Positions 26,282 through 33,567 of a DNA stretch of 45,959 nt are shown here, one piece after another. Position 1 is the first letter of the stretch. Each line of letters begins with the position of its first letter. Made by a program: the position numbers and the translations under genes. The notes below the pieces were generated by a model. The model worked only from the letters and a program-made list of their open reading frames with translations. It was not told the DNA's origin and did no database searches. Source of the stretch: a virus; IMG/VR virus record IMGVR_UViG_3300031722_000052, positions 1-45,959 of that record. One strand, given 5' to 3'.

Positions 26282-27948
26282 ACTGCTCTCCACTTCTCAC
26301 CGCGCTGAGTAATCATCTGGCGCTTACCATTCTCATGTGTCAAGATATGTGACTGCGACCAAGATGACGGGCCTTTATTGTAGCCCATATTGAGGGACGC
26401 AAGGACACCTGCTGTCCATACACCATCAATGATACCGGCGGAATGTGTATGACCTGTGTTAAGTTTCCGGCCAAGCTGACGATAGCCCTTAGGTGAACCT
26501 TTGGCCCCGTTAGGCCCGAGATGGCCGTGTAAACCAAGTTCGATTTCATGCAGGACATAGCTGTCATCTTCCTTAATATGGACCCACTTATCTACGTTCA
26601 TATCAAGAGCATCTGCTGCTTCTAGCAGAGCAATCTCATACATATCCCGCATAACCCCTTGTTCGATACCTTCGAACATAAGGTACATCATACGGTGATA
26701 ATATTTAGAATTGGCTGGATCATCATTAATCATAGCTTCCTTAAGCCACCGCATAAAAGCCATATCATGATTAGAGCGTACCAGCAGCAACTCAGCACCA
26801 CTATTCCGGCCGATCTCCTCAAGCAGCGTAACAGCGTGCTTTATGTTACCTTCAACAGTATTCATACCGTTAAAGTGCTGATCGGCTCTAAAGAATGGGT
26901 CTTTGATATTATGATGGTTACGAGCCTCAAAGTCTAGCAAGTCATGGATAGCGATATGACTAGGCTTGATATAGCGGACGAAGTCCATAGCGCCCTTAAA
27001 AGCTACAGGGTCCATCTTCTCAGCATGAATGTCGCCGAGATTAATGATCTTAGCAGGACCATTAGGTAGATACGGTTCAAGGCTATTAGGACCATACCAG
27101 CTATTCAGATCAAAGAAGCTACCATCGTCGTTAGCGTTGATCTGTCGAGCAAACCAGTCGCCGTCATTATCAATTTCTAGGTAAAGCGCTCCATAGACGT
27201 GATGATAGCTCGCAATTTGTCCTGCCCTACGCTCGATATAGTTTCGGAGCGTACAAGTACCAGTAGTGTACATGAAGCGCTGTGGTTGACCAGATAGTAG
27301 TCCTGCCATCGAATGCATGTGTACCTTGGCATGTGGTACTGCTGCCGAGTTCGTTGCCGTGTAATTCTCAAGTCCCGACAGCGGGTCTTTAGCAGTTGGG
27401 AGAATGTCGAGTTCCGCGCAGAATACGAAGTCTCTGGCGAGTTTAATCTGGTCATTCTGTACATAGGGGATAATGGCAGGGTCGTACCACAACTCATCAC
27501 CTGCCGCATTAGTCTTGCTATCCTTTGTAACACCGCCCCATCCATTCTTATTATAGCTGAACCGACTAACCATGATCTGCGCACCGACCTTATCGGCCAT
27601 ACGGTTAAGAGCCTTCCAGAAGCCAGCATGAACCTTAGTATTGTTCTGTGCCGATGTAAGGATAAAGCGCTTACCCTTAGCTTGCTCACGGAAGTGGTCT
27701 GGCGCTTTAACACGCCCACCAGCTTGTGCCTTAACCTCAGGGGGTAGGGTAGAGGCTATAGCAGGTTTTCCTACTGTAGCTGCTGGCACCGGCCCTTTAT
27801 GATTATGCAAAATTCTAGCCTTACGATAAAGGGCGTTGCTGAACTTATGTCCGGCCCTGCGCAGCCTTTCCATATCACCAGTCGATGTAAGAAGTGTGTT
27901 AACCTCTAGCATCAAACTATGTGCTGTCATTGCTCTATAGTCTGTCAT
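26278..27948 (-). CDS. Calcineurin-like metallophosphoesterase with a long N-terminal domain
   Basis: A 556-aa protein. Residues about 303-503 carry metallophosphoesterase motifs in order: GDIH (305-308), HDLLDFE (333-339), SNHD (392-395, in place of GNHD), GLHGHLG (472-478) and GHTH (499-502). The first 300 residues form a separate region starting near RFILTSAQNN, with GAQIMVSRFSYNKNG and ARDFVFCAELDILPTA; its function is unknown. Such proteins cleave phosphodiesters in nucleic acids, cyclic nucleotides or phosphoproteins. The gene is coupled to the nucleotide-enzyme cassette downstream and to a small coiled-coil gene upstream. Confidence 0.85.
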   Translation of the reverse strand: MTDYRAMTAHSLMLEVNTLLTSTGDMERLRRAGHKFSNALYRKARILHNHKGPVPAATVGKPAIASTLPPEVKAQAGGRVKAPDHFREQAKGKRFILTSAQNNTKVHAGFWKALNRMADKVGAQIMVSRFSYNKNGWGGVTKDSKTNAAGDELWYDPAIIPYVQNDQIKLARDFVFCAELDILPTAKDPLSGLENYTATNSAAVPHAKVHMHSMAGLLSGQPQRFMYTTGTCTLRNYIERRAGQIASYHHVYGALYLEIDNDGDWFARQINANDDGSFFDLNSWYGPNSLEPYLPNGPAKIINLGDIHAEKMDPVAFKGAMDFVRYIKPSHIAIHDLLDFEARNHHNIKDPFFRADQHFNGMNTVEGNIKHAVTLLEEIGRNSGAELLLVRSNHDMAFMRWLKEAMINDDPANSKYYHRMMYLMFEGIEQGVMRDMYEIALLEAADALDMNVDKWVHIKEDDSYVLHEIELGLHGHLGPNGAKGSPKGYRQLGRKLNTGHTHSAGIIDGVWTAGVLASLNMGYNKGPSSWSQSHILTHENGKRQMITQRGEKWRAV

Positions 27949-28127
27949 TTAACGTCCAATCCATATCTAGTAACAGTAACGAAATTCCTAAGGATGCAGT
28001 CTTCGTGCCAAGTGATACTTTTATTTAGTTGCTCAATCTTATTACGAGCATTTACAATATCTTTACGATGTTCATCCATATCGTTCTGCATTTGCTTACT
28101 AAATCCGGCCTTATCTTCATCGGTCAT
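27945..28127 (-). CDS. Small coiled-coil protein
   Basis: A 60-aa ORF, highly charged and helical (KQMQNDMDEHRKDIVNARNKIEQL), overlapping the helicase stop by ATGA and ending TAAATGA at the metallophosphoesterase start. Coupling at both ends supports expression. No recognised family. Confidence 0.65.
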   Translation of the reverse strand: MTDEDKAGFSKQMQNDMDEHRKDIVNARNKIEQLNKSITWHEDCILRNFVTVTRYGLDVK

Positions 28128-29344
28128 GCTGCCTGCTTCTCCAATGGATTAAGGGGAGTATCTTTATACAGACTACGAACCCCATCGAATATAACCTCCG
28201 CCTTAGGATCACTAGGACCGTCTGGCCTGCGCAACTTATTCTTAGGTGTACCGATCCACCGCAAGTTCTCACTATTGGGATCAGAGATACTACCTATCAT
28301 AATGATTGCATCACATGCGCCTTGCTTACCGGTCTTACTATCCTTAAGCATATGCTGCTCAGGAAAGCGCATACCTTCGCCATCTACACTGATCTGACTA
28401 GTAGCAATAGAGACATAGTCATTCTTGACTGCATCTTCTCGAAACCACTGGTACATCTGCTCAAGCTTTTGGTCAGTACGGGCAGCATCCCCAAAGCCAT
28501 GTACATTATCGATCATATCGGTAACAACTAGGCCGGGATTATTCTGCTCAATAATCATAGCTACCTGAGAATTATTCAAACCGTGGATATCAACTACCCT
28601 GATCTTATCGAACCGGCCCTGAATGGACCTAAAGGCTGCCTCTAGCGTACCCGCTAAAGACATAGCTTTCATCTCAGCCATACTCAGTCCGAGTGTAGCT
28701 TGCCACACTCTAGGAATAATTCGTTTCCCTGGTCCTTCATTATTAAGCCAGAGTACGTTTCGTTCGGGAGGCAGTTGCGGTGCCATATACGAGACTTCGG
28801 ACGCAATGAAAGAGGTCTTCCCTTTATCAGGTCTTCCGGCAACGATAAGCGCATCTCCACCCCGCAGCCCACGCATTGACCTGTTAAGACAATGCAGTCT
28901 GAATGACATTCCAGCGTCATTAAACTCATCTTGCAGTAGCTCCTTGATAGAAGTATCGATGAACTTGATCTGCTTAATGTTCCGGCTAAGCTTATAGCTA
29001 TCTACAATCCGGCCTAGCTCAGAAGGGATATCGTGGATATCTCCTTCCTGAATAGCAGCCACAAGGTTAGCCATCTTAACCGTTACATCACTATCGGCTA
29101 ACTCCTGCATGACTACATTACGCTGATCCTCATCAGGCTCAATCATAGCATTCTGCATGATCCTAGCGAACTCTCGGATACGGTCATCACTGATACCGGG
29201 ATGCCATGCACGGAAGCGTGTAATAAAGCTAGTAATATCAATGGTAGTGTGAGAGGGAAACAGTTCGAAATACTTTCCGAAATCTGCCAGTAGAGCCTTA
29301 GTCTGTTCCTCTAAGCTGGCTACGCTAACTAGCGGCTCCAGCAT
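28124..29344 (-). CDS. DnaB-like replicative helicase (T7 gp4 helicase-like)
   Basis: A 406-aa protein, started at MLEPLVSV (29344), which has AAGGA 7 nt upstream; an earlier in-frame start would add a leader inside the primase gene. Walker A reads GRPDKGKTSF (about residues 170-179), Walker B LVVTDMIDN, and a later ATSQISVDGEG and KNKLRRP arginine-finger region fit RecA/DnaB family helicases. The N-terminal 130 residues are helical and may bind primase. Primase and helicase are separate genes here, unlike the fused T7 gp4. It overlaps the primase gene by 20 nt. Confidence 0.92.
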   Translation of the reverse strand: MLEPLVSVASLEEQTKALLADFGKYFELFPSHTTIDITSFITRFRAWHPGISDDRIREFARIMQNAMIEPDEDQRNVVMQELADSDVTVKMANLVAAIQEGDIHDIPSELGRIVDSYKLSRNIKQIKFIDTSIKELLQDEFNDAGMSFRLHCLNRSMRGLRGGDALIVAGRPDKGKTSFIASEVSYMAPQLPPERNVLWLNNEGPGKRIIPRVWQATLGLSMAEMKAMSLAGTLEAAFRSIQGRFDKIRVVDIHGLNNSQVAMIIEQNNPGLVVTDMIDNVHGFGDAARTDQKLEQMYQWFREDAVKNDYVSIATSQISVDGEGMRFPEQHMLKDSKTGKQGACDAIIMIGSISDPNSENLRWIGTPKNKLRRPDGPSDPKAEVIFDGVRSLYKDTPLNPLEKQAA

Positions 29345-30221
29345 CGAGTAGTCCTTGCGGTTTTTCATAATCCGCAATAGGAGTAGGTCTATCATCTGTT
29401 AGATATCTCCATATTTCTCTATCCGTATGGTTCTTTGGGTCTTTGGTAGAAGTTATACTCTGCCATGGCAGCCCTATCATCTCTAATCTGGCGCATAGCT
29501 TCTGCGTTCCTTTTGAACCAGCTTTGTCTGGGTCTAGCCATATCCCAACCGGCTTGCCATTTGGCAGCCTGTGGTCTAACATCAGCATCAGCTTGTCGCC
29601 TAAGGACGTCCCTAGAATTGAGGCACTTGGTAGGAATTGTCCTACCCTTATGGCGCTCAATGCGTCCTCTGTTATTATCAGGCTGTACTGCGGGTCCGAG
29701 ATCATCCAGGATGATAAAGTCAGCGCACTTACCGATGATAGGAAAGGCCATGGCTTCGATTGCCTTATTAAATACTTCGGGCCTAAATCTTGGGCGAAAA
29801 GCTTCCGCAAGCATACCCCGGTCAAATCCCCCGATGCGTTCAGAATTGGGATCACGGCCCGGCGCAAGCTCTCGCTGTACCCTAGCTTGTACGTCTCTCT
29901 CAAAGTCTCGTTCACCCCTGCGGCCGAGTACCATAGGAGGGCACTTATGGAGATAAGGGACTTGTCGGAATATGCGGAACTGAAATCCATTGGCAAACTT
30001 GCAGATATCGTGGCTAAATTTAATGGCTTCGACAACTCTTGCAACGATATAAGCGATGTCCGGGCTTCCCACACCGTTTCCCCGCACCTGTGGCAGTATC
30101 CCCGCCATCCTTTCAGGGTTGCCTCTACGCTCATTGATGGGGTTGAGCCGCAATGTATGATCTTCTTTTTTCCACCAAGGGGCAAAGACTGGGCTACCGT
30201 AAGCCACTTTGGGCTCTGCAT
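29325..30221 (-). CDS. DNA primase (zinc-binding plus TOPRIM)
   Basis: A 298-aa protein. The N-terminus has a zinc-binding pattern, HCGSTPSMSV then GYCHRCG (residues about 23-47). The TOPRIM core follows: SLIITEDALSAIRVGQ, ASILGTSLG and GIWLDPDKAGSKG, with catalytic Glu and the DxD pair. AGGAG lies 7 nt before ATG. It makes primers for lagging-strand synthesis together with the helicase encoded next. The whole gene except its last 90 nt also lies within the downstream part of the kinase-like ORF in another frame. Confidence 0.9.
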   Translation of the reverse strand: MQSPKWLTVAQSLPLGGKKKIIHCGSTPSMSVEATLKGWRGYCHRCGETVWEARTSLISLQELSKPLNLATISASLPMDFSSAYSDKSLISISALLWYSAAGVNETLRETYKLGYSESLRRAVIPILNASGDLTGVCLRKLFAQDLGPKYLIRQSKPWPFLSSVSALTLSSWMISDPQYSLIITEDALSAIRVGQFLPSASILGTSLGDKLMLMLDHRLPNGKPVGIWLDPDKAGSKGTQKLCARLEMIGLPWQSITSTKDPKNHTDREIWRYLTDDRPTPIADYEKPQGLLDAGAAS

Positions 30222-30825
30222 TCTGTAGCTCCTGTAATAGGGCCTTGTCTTCTAAACGCTTCTTAAGAGTATCGCTGTCCACACGACCGATACCAAACTC
30301 TACGTTATAAGTATCTTCTCGAGACTGCACTGAGCAGTAAGGATCGGTAACAACTACTATGTCTCCTCGCATCATAATATTGCCGGGATGCAAGTCATTA
30401 TGTGGGGCAACTGTAGTCCATAGACGTAATAGTTCTGGATAAGTACTATTGTACTCACGCATGAGATCGTACTGCTCTCTAGCAGCGTCTGTAGGAGAGT
30501 CTTTATCATACAGGGTAAGTCGCTCTATCTCAGCTACATACATGTCTTGGAACAAGTGCAGGGAGTGCACCTTAAGCAGATGATCGTTATCATCCGTCTT
30601 ATTAACGAGACAGTAGGTAGCATAAACTACCCACCCGTCTCCTCTGCTCAAACCTGTCTTAAGAACCCTAGTTGGGTCCGTAGGGTGGTCGAACACAGCT
30701 CCATACATACCGGCTGCAATATACTTAAACCCGTAATTAACGAGACTTTTACATGAGGGCCTAGAGAAGTAAGAAACCCCTGCGTCTTTAATACTTGCTT
30801 TAAGTTGGTACAGAACTGCGCTCAT
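29419..30825 (-). CDS. Protein kinase-like protein with a long C-terminal read-through into the primase gene
   Basis: A 468-aa frame. Residues 1-200 look like a compact protein kinase: glycine-loop-like AAGMYGAVF (37-45), VLK with Lys56, HNDLHPGNIMM (142-152) as catalytic loop with Asp144 and Asn149, and VVTDPYC (Asp161) in the DFG place. T7 gp0.7 is a kinase with a related role in host take-over. The frame then stays open for another 266 codons over the primase gene; this tail is Arg-rich and has no recognisable domain. No stop codon lies near the primase start, so either the tail is really made, or one indel has removed a normal stop. The kinase call is firm, the tail is not. Confidence 0.7.
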   Translation of the reverse strand: MSAVLYQLKASIKDAGVSYFSRPSCKSLVNYGFKYIAAGMYGAVFDHPTDPTRVLKTGLSRGDGWVVYATYCLVNKTDDNDHLLKVHSLHLFQDMYVAEIERLTLYDKDSPTDAAREQYDLMREYNSTYPELLRLWTTVAPHNDLHPGNIMMRGDIVVVTDPYCSVQSREDTYNVEFGIGRVDSDTLKKRLEDKALLQELQNAEPKVAYGSPVFAPWWKKEDHTLRLNPINERRGNPERMAGILPQVRGNGVGSPDIAYIVARVVEAIKFSHDICKFANGFQFRIFRQVPYLHKCPPMVLGRRGERDFERDVQARVQRELAPGRDPNSERIGGFDRGMLAEAFRPRFRPEVFNKAIEAMAFPIIGKCADFIILDDLGPAVQPDNNRGRIERHKGRTIPTKCLNSRDVLRRQADADVRPQAAKWQAGWDMARPRQSWFKRNAEAMRQIRDDRAAMAEYNFYQRPKEPYG

Positions 30826-30834
30826 AATAGCACC

Positions 30835-31044
30835 CTATTTAGCGTTTGGAACAGCACAGCCCCTATTGGCTAGGCTTTCATTGTATGCCAGTGTGTCTTT
30901 GACCTGCTGGTCAGTCATAGTGTCAATTGTGGCTTGACTGTATCTTAGAGGTACGTCGTTAGGGCCACACTCATTAGTTCGCGGACCAACGGTCACGCAA
31001 CCTGATACGAGCAGCATCAGTATTAAGAGACTGGATTTTAGCAC
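30835..31044 (-). CDS. Rz1: Outer-membrane spanin subunit (Rz1-like lipoprotein)
   Basis: A 69-aa protein with signal peptide MLKSSLLILMLLVSG and lipobox LVSGC (Cys16). It starts inside the Rz-like gene in another frame, overlapping it by 71 nt, the classic Rz/Rz1 arrangement. With the inner-membrane subunit it fuses inner and outer membranes at lysis. The mature part is polar rather than strongly proline-rich. Confidence 0.85.
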   Translation of the reverse strand: MLKSSLLILMLLVSGCVTVGPRTNECGPNDVPLRYSQATIDTMTDQQVKDTLAYNESLANRGCAVPNAK

Positions 31045-31237
31045 GGTCTTTAGCCTCCTGTACGCGGACTTTCAACGAGTCGTTCAACTGCTTGTTTAAG
31101 ACGGTCGACGACCCTGCTGTTTGCCCCTTGAGATACACAGTAATGATGGTAGCTATTGCGCCCACCACCAAGAAGATATATGGAAGGTATTTGTTTATAC
31201 CGCTCGCCGTCCAAAGAGTTGCGATTGTAGTGAGCAT
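30974..31237 (-). CDS. Rz: Inner-membrane spanin subunit (Rz-like)
   Basis: An 87-aa protein with one N-terminal transmembrane segment (KYLPYIFLVVGAIATIITVYL, residues about 16-36) and a periplasmic helix (LNDSLKVRVQEAKDRAKIQSL). GAGG lies upstream of the ATG, 53 nt past the endolysin stop. The out-of-frame overlap with a lipoprotein gene and place in the lysis cassette make the call strong despite little sequence conservation. Confidence 0.85.
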   Translation of the reverse strand: MLTTIATLWTASGINKYLPYIFLVVGAIATIITVYLKGQTAGSSTVLNKQLNDSLKVRVQEAKDRAKIQSLNTDAARIRLRDRWSAN

Positions 31238-31289
31238 CTATTACTTCCTCTGCGGGTTTAGGTTTAGTGAGGGTAACTGCCACCATAGC

Positions 31290-32210
31290 TCATTTGCCCC
31301 ATACTTTCCTAGCGATGACTACAAGCACAATGCCGACTACCACAGCAGCTGCGGCATATGGACCATAAGTACTGATAGCACCAAACAGACCAATGACTGG
31401 AGACCAATCAGTAACGGACTGAGCAGCAGGACCAGCAGCAGACACAACCGTAACGGCAGCGGCTGCAACACCGGCTGCTTTTGTAGCGATAACACTTGTG
31501 CTATCTGCGGGCTTGACGTTAGCACTGGCTGTAAGTGTCTTAGCGACATCGAGATTGGCCTCCAAGATTTCAGGAGAGACGATATCCTTGACCTGTTCCG
31601 GCTCACCGTCGATAGTGGATAGGGCCTCAGCAGGCGGGAGAGCGTCACTGACAGCGATCAGCTTTTTGGCGGTAGGAATACTCCCGTTCACCATCAAAGC
31701 GCGCTCAAACGACGCTGCGGTGACGCCAGCATTATTCATGCCGTCGCCTGCATAGTAGCTAGAGCCTCTGGTGATGTTCTTGCCGACATAGTTCTTAGTG
31801 CCAGCCAATACAGGCAGGCTAGCCCACTCTTGAGCAAGGTTCTTGCCGAACTGTTCCTTGGTAAGCTGACCAGCCATAAAGGCGTCATAGCCACGGAAGC
31901 GAAGCAACTGCATACCCATACGGTCTTGCAGATCAGCATCGAACTTCTCAGTACCCTTAAGGCCCATTACTTCCTTAAGGTTCTTAAGTGTCTTATAGAT
32001 GATCTGATATCGACCAGCAGCACTAGACAAAGTCTTGTACTTCTTCTTCCAGGTCTGCATATCAGCCAGCAACTCATCAACTGTATAGCTGGTAATAGGC
32101 TTAGGCAGCAACTTCTCTTTATTGCTGCTAATGCTAGTATAGTTCGGCCCTTCATGCACAGCTAGAAAGTCTAGGATATGTGCTGCGGCCTCTGGTACTG
32201 TCTTATCCAA
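31290..32210 (-). CDS. Endolysin (lysozyme-like muramidase) with C-terminal membrane segment
   Basis: A 306-aa protein. Residues 1-150 look like a phage lysozyme/GH104-type muramidase, with AVHEGPNY (likely catalytic Glu20) and SSAAGRYQI (about residues 62-70). Residues 180-240 are a linker with a DGEPEQVKDIVSPE region. Two hydrophobic stretches end the protein: an Ala/Val-rich one near 245-265 and YGPYAAAAVVVGIVLVVIARKVWGK at 279-306, a clear transmembrane helix with a positive end. A C-terminal membrane anchor would hold the enzyme at the inner membrane until lysis. The gene adjoins Rz/Rz1, far from the holin at 43.4 kb. Confidence 0.85.
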   Translation of the reverse strand: MDKTVPEAAAHILDFLAVHEGPNYTSISSNKEKLLPKPITSYTVDELLADMQTWKKKYKTLSSAAGRYQIIYKTLKNLKEVMGLKGTEKFDADLQDRMGMQLLRFRGYDAFMAGQLTKEQFGKNLAQEWASLPVLAGTKNYVGKNITRGSSYYAGDGMNNAGVTAASFERALMVNGSIPTAKKLIAVSDALPPAEALSTIDGEPEQVKDIVSPEILEANLDVAKTLTASANVKPADSTSVIATKAAGVAAAAVTVVSAAGPAAQSVTDWSPVIGLFGAISTYGPYAAAAVVVGIVLVVIARKVWGK

Positions 32211-32212
32211 TC

Positions 32213-32605
32213 TTAGAACTCCTTTAGATGCACCTTGGACAGATCGTCTGCCTCGATGTGCGCATTGATATAAGCTACCAAGTCTACAGGTGACTGCTTA
32301 TGCTTCTGAATATAAGCTATCCACCCATCGTAAGCCATCCATGCCCATGCGGCTAGAGGATGGAAATGCTTTGTTGGCCCTACTGCCAGCGCAATAATGC
32401 GGCATTGCTCAGGCCATGTTCTACGATAAAGAGAGTCATGCAAGAACCACATAACAGATGGATTACTCCTGAACATAGCTTCTATAAGCTCTTTTGCGCC
32501 AGTATTAGTTACAGGCATATGCCCATCATCTACTGTACTATACTGACGCTTAAACGCAGCACAGGCATAAATAAGGCGCAGTTTATGGTCGAGATGTACG
32601 CGCAT
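32213..32605 (-). CDS. Hypothetical protein
   Basis: A 130-aa protein, started at MRVHLDHKLR (32605) with CAAGGAGA 8 nt upstream; the longer frame would run into the structured RNA at 32637-32727. It is aromatic and rich in His and Trp (PSVMWFLHDSLYRRTWPEQCR, AAWAWMAYDGW). No family recognised. It ends 2 nt before the endolysin start, so they form one operon. Confidence 0.65.
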   Translation of the reverse strand: MRVHLDHKLRLIYACAAFKRQYSTVDDGHMPVTNTGAKELIEAMFRSNPSVMWFLHDSLYRRTWPEQCRIIALAVGPTKHFHPLAAWAWMAYDGWIAYIQKHKQSPVDLVAYINAHIEADDLSKVHLKEF

Positions 32606-32636
32606 GTTAGTCTCTCCTTGGGTTAAAACGAAAACA

Positions 32637-32727
32637 TATTGATACCGCGAGGCTGTGCCTGTTAGCACTTCACAGTCCTACATGATCCCTGAAAACAGTT
32701 AGGACGCACAGCCTCTCGATATCAATA
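32637..32727 (-). ncRNA. Structured RNA with 22-bp closing stem and probable pseudoknot
   Basis: Inverted repeats 32637-32658 and 32706-32727 pair over 22 positions with two mismatches. The 47-nt interior on the minus strand has a GTCCTA/TAGGAC hairpin whose loop CTGTT can pair with AACAG after it, an H-type pseudoknot. It lies between genes and not inside a good frame. There is no U-tract after the stem, so it is not a standard terminator. It could be an RNase III site or an independent RNA. Confidence 0.55.
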
Positions 32728-32729
32728 CG

Positions 32730-32860
32730 TATTACAAACATGCAGTACACGATTCGAACGTGTGTACCCTTACCTCTACTAGATGTAACAGACATCTATC
32801 TTGATCCGGGCTGTATCTGTGTCAACATTAAGCCTCTCAGTCAACTGCATGTTTGTAATA
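32730..32860 (-). ncRNA. tRNA-like RNA closed by a 17-bp perfect inverted repeat
   Basis: Inverted repeats 32730-32746 and 32844-32860 are perfect (17 bp). Inside, the minus strand has tRNA marks: acceptor ATGCAGT/ACTGCAT, a D-loop-like GAGAGGCTTAATG, and a perfect T-arm, ACACG-TTCGAAT-CGTGT, directly joined to the acceptor strand. The distance between D-arm and T-arm (58 nt) is too long and no normal anticodon arm forms; a TAGATGT/ACATCTA hairpin with a 5-nt loop is there instead. No CCA is encoded. So it is tRNA-like but not a standard decoding tRNA. No terminator U-tract follows. Confidence 0.6.
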
Positions 32861-32867
32861 GGTACGA

Positions 32868-32895
32868 CTAGCAGGCTCAACTAAGAACCTGCTAG
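32868..32895 (-). other. Intergenic hairpin CTAGCAGG/CCTGCTAG
   Basis: An 8-bp perfect stem with a 12-nt loop, 26 nt past the stop of the 179-aa gene and before the tRNA-like RNA. It lacks a U-tract. The same half-site CTAGCAG reappears in the hairpin at 37219-37252. Possible RNA-processing or mRNA 3'-end element. Confidence 0.5.
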
Positions 32896-32920
32896 CTTTA
32901 TGTAACTAGCCTAAGCTAGA

Positions 32921-33460
32921 TTATTCAGCGTCTTCGATCGTATCATCGACACGGTATACAGACGAGCCGATATAGGCATTCTTGTCGTCAAGCTTGGTAC
33001 GGGAAACATAATGCACCTTAGTGCCAGCTTCCTTTTCCTGCTTATTCTGCTGAGCAACAGCAGCCTGAATAACGCCCTGCAACTTCTTCTCGTCTGCGTT
33101 CTCGACGTCAGACAGGAGGATATCGAAGAATGCGTAACCAGTGACAGTCTTACCGTCTTCGGCAACAGTCGGAGCAACCAGATCAGCGAATGGGTACTTC
33201 GAACCGCTGCGACCACCACCGCCACCAAAGGCTACACGGGCAGGCAGAAGGCCAGCACCAATAGTCAGTGGCTTGTTGATCTTAATCTCAACGCGAGGTG
33301 CGCGCTTGGCCTTCTCAGCCGTATCAGCGACTTCGGCAGTAGCATCAGCTACGTTCTCAGCGGCAGTAGGTTCAGAGCCGACAACAGGAGCAGTGGTCGT
33401 GGTTTCGGTAGTACCAAGGCCGAGTTCGGCCAGCAATGCTTCGTCAGTAGTATCAGGCAT
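32921..33460 (-). CDS. Probably highly expressed early/middle protein of unknown function
   Basis: A 179-aa protein. The first 55 residues are a Thr/Ala/Glu-rich, likely disordered leader; the body has KINKPLTIGAGLLPARVAFGGGGGRSGSKYPFADLVAP, VTGYAFFDILLSDVENAD and a C-terminal VHYVSRTKLDDKNAYIGSSVYRV. The Gly-run followed by GRSGSKYPF is striking and may form a nucleic-acid or protein contact. G/C-ending codons are more frequent than around it, as in the capsid gene, which fits high expression; a promoter lies about 110 nt upstream, and a run of structured RNAs follows. I do not recognise a family. Confidence 0.72.
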   Translation of the reverse strand: MPDTTDEALLAELGLGTTETTTTAPVVGSEPTAAENVADATAEVADTAEKAKRAPRVEIKINKPLTIGAGLLPARVAFGGGGGRSGSKYPFADLVAPTVAEDGKTVTGYAFFDILLSDVENADEKKLQGVIQAAVAQQNKQEKEAGTKVHYVSRTKLDDKNAYIGSSVYRVDDTIEDAE

Positions 33461-33567
33461 ATGTTATTCCTTTTCCTAGCTAGGTTGTAGTTCGTTCTAT
33501 CCGTGGCTGTAGTAAGCCTCATTTACTCTCCGCAACTAGCGAACTGGAGTACCACGAAATTTGATTA

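Noticed and set aside
29443-30228. 261-aa plus-strand ORF opposite the primase gene
   Set aside because: It mirrors the primase codons, has no ribosome site or recognisable motif, and no other plus-strand gene is supported. The region is simply poor in stop codons in several frames.
31050-31286. 78-aa ORF starting right after the endolysin stop
   Set aside because: It overlaps almost all of the Rz-like gene in another frame, has no ribosome site, and its tail has no sensible features; Rz/Rz1 explain the region better.
32739-32850. Functional decoding tRNA gene
   Set aside because: Acceptor and T-arm are good, but the core is about 111 nt, no canonical anticodon loop forms and the CCA end is absent. 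Annotated as tRNA-like RNA instead.
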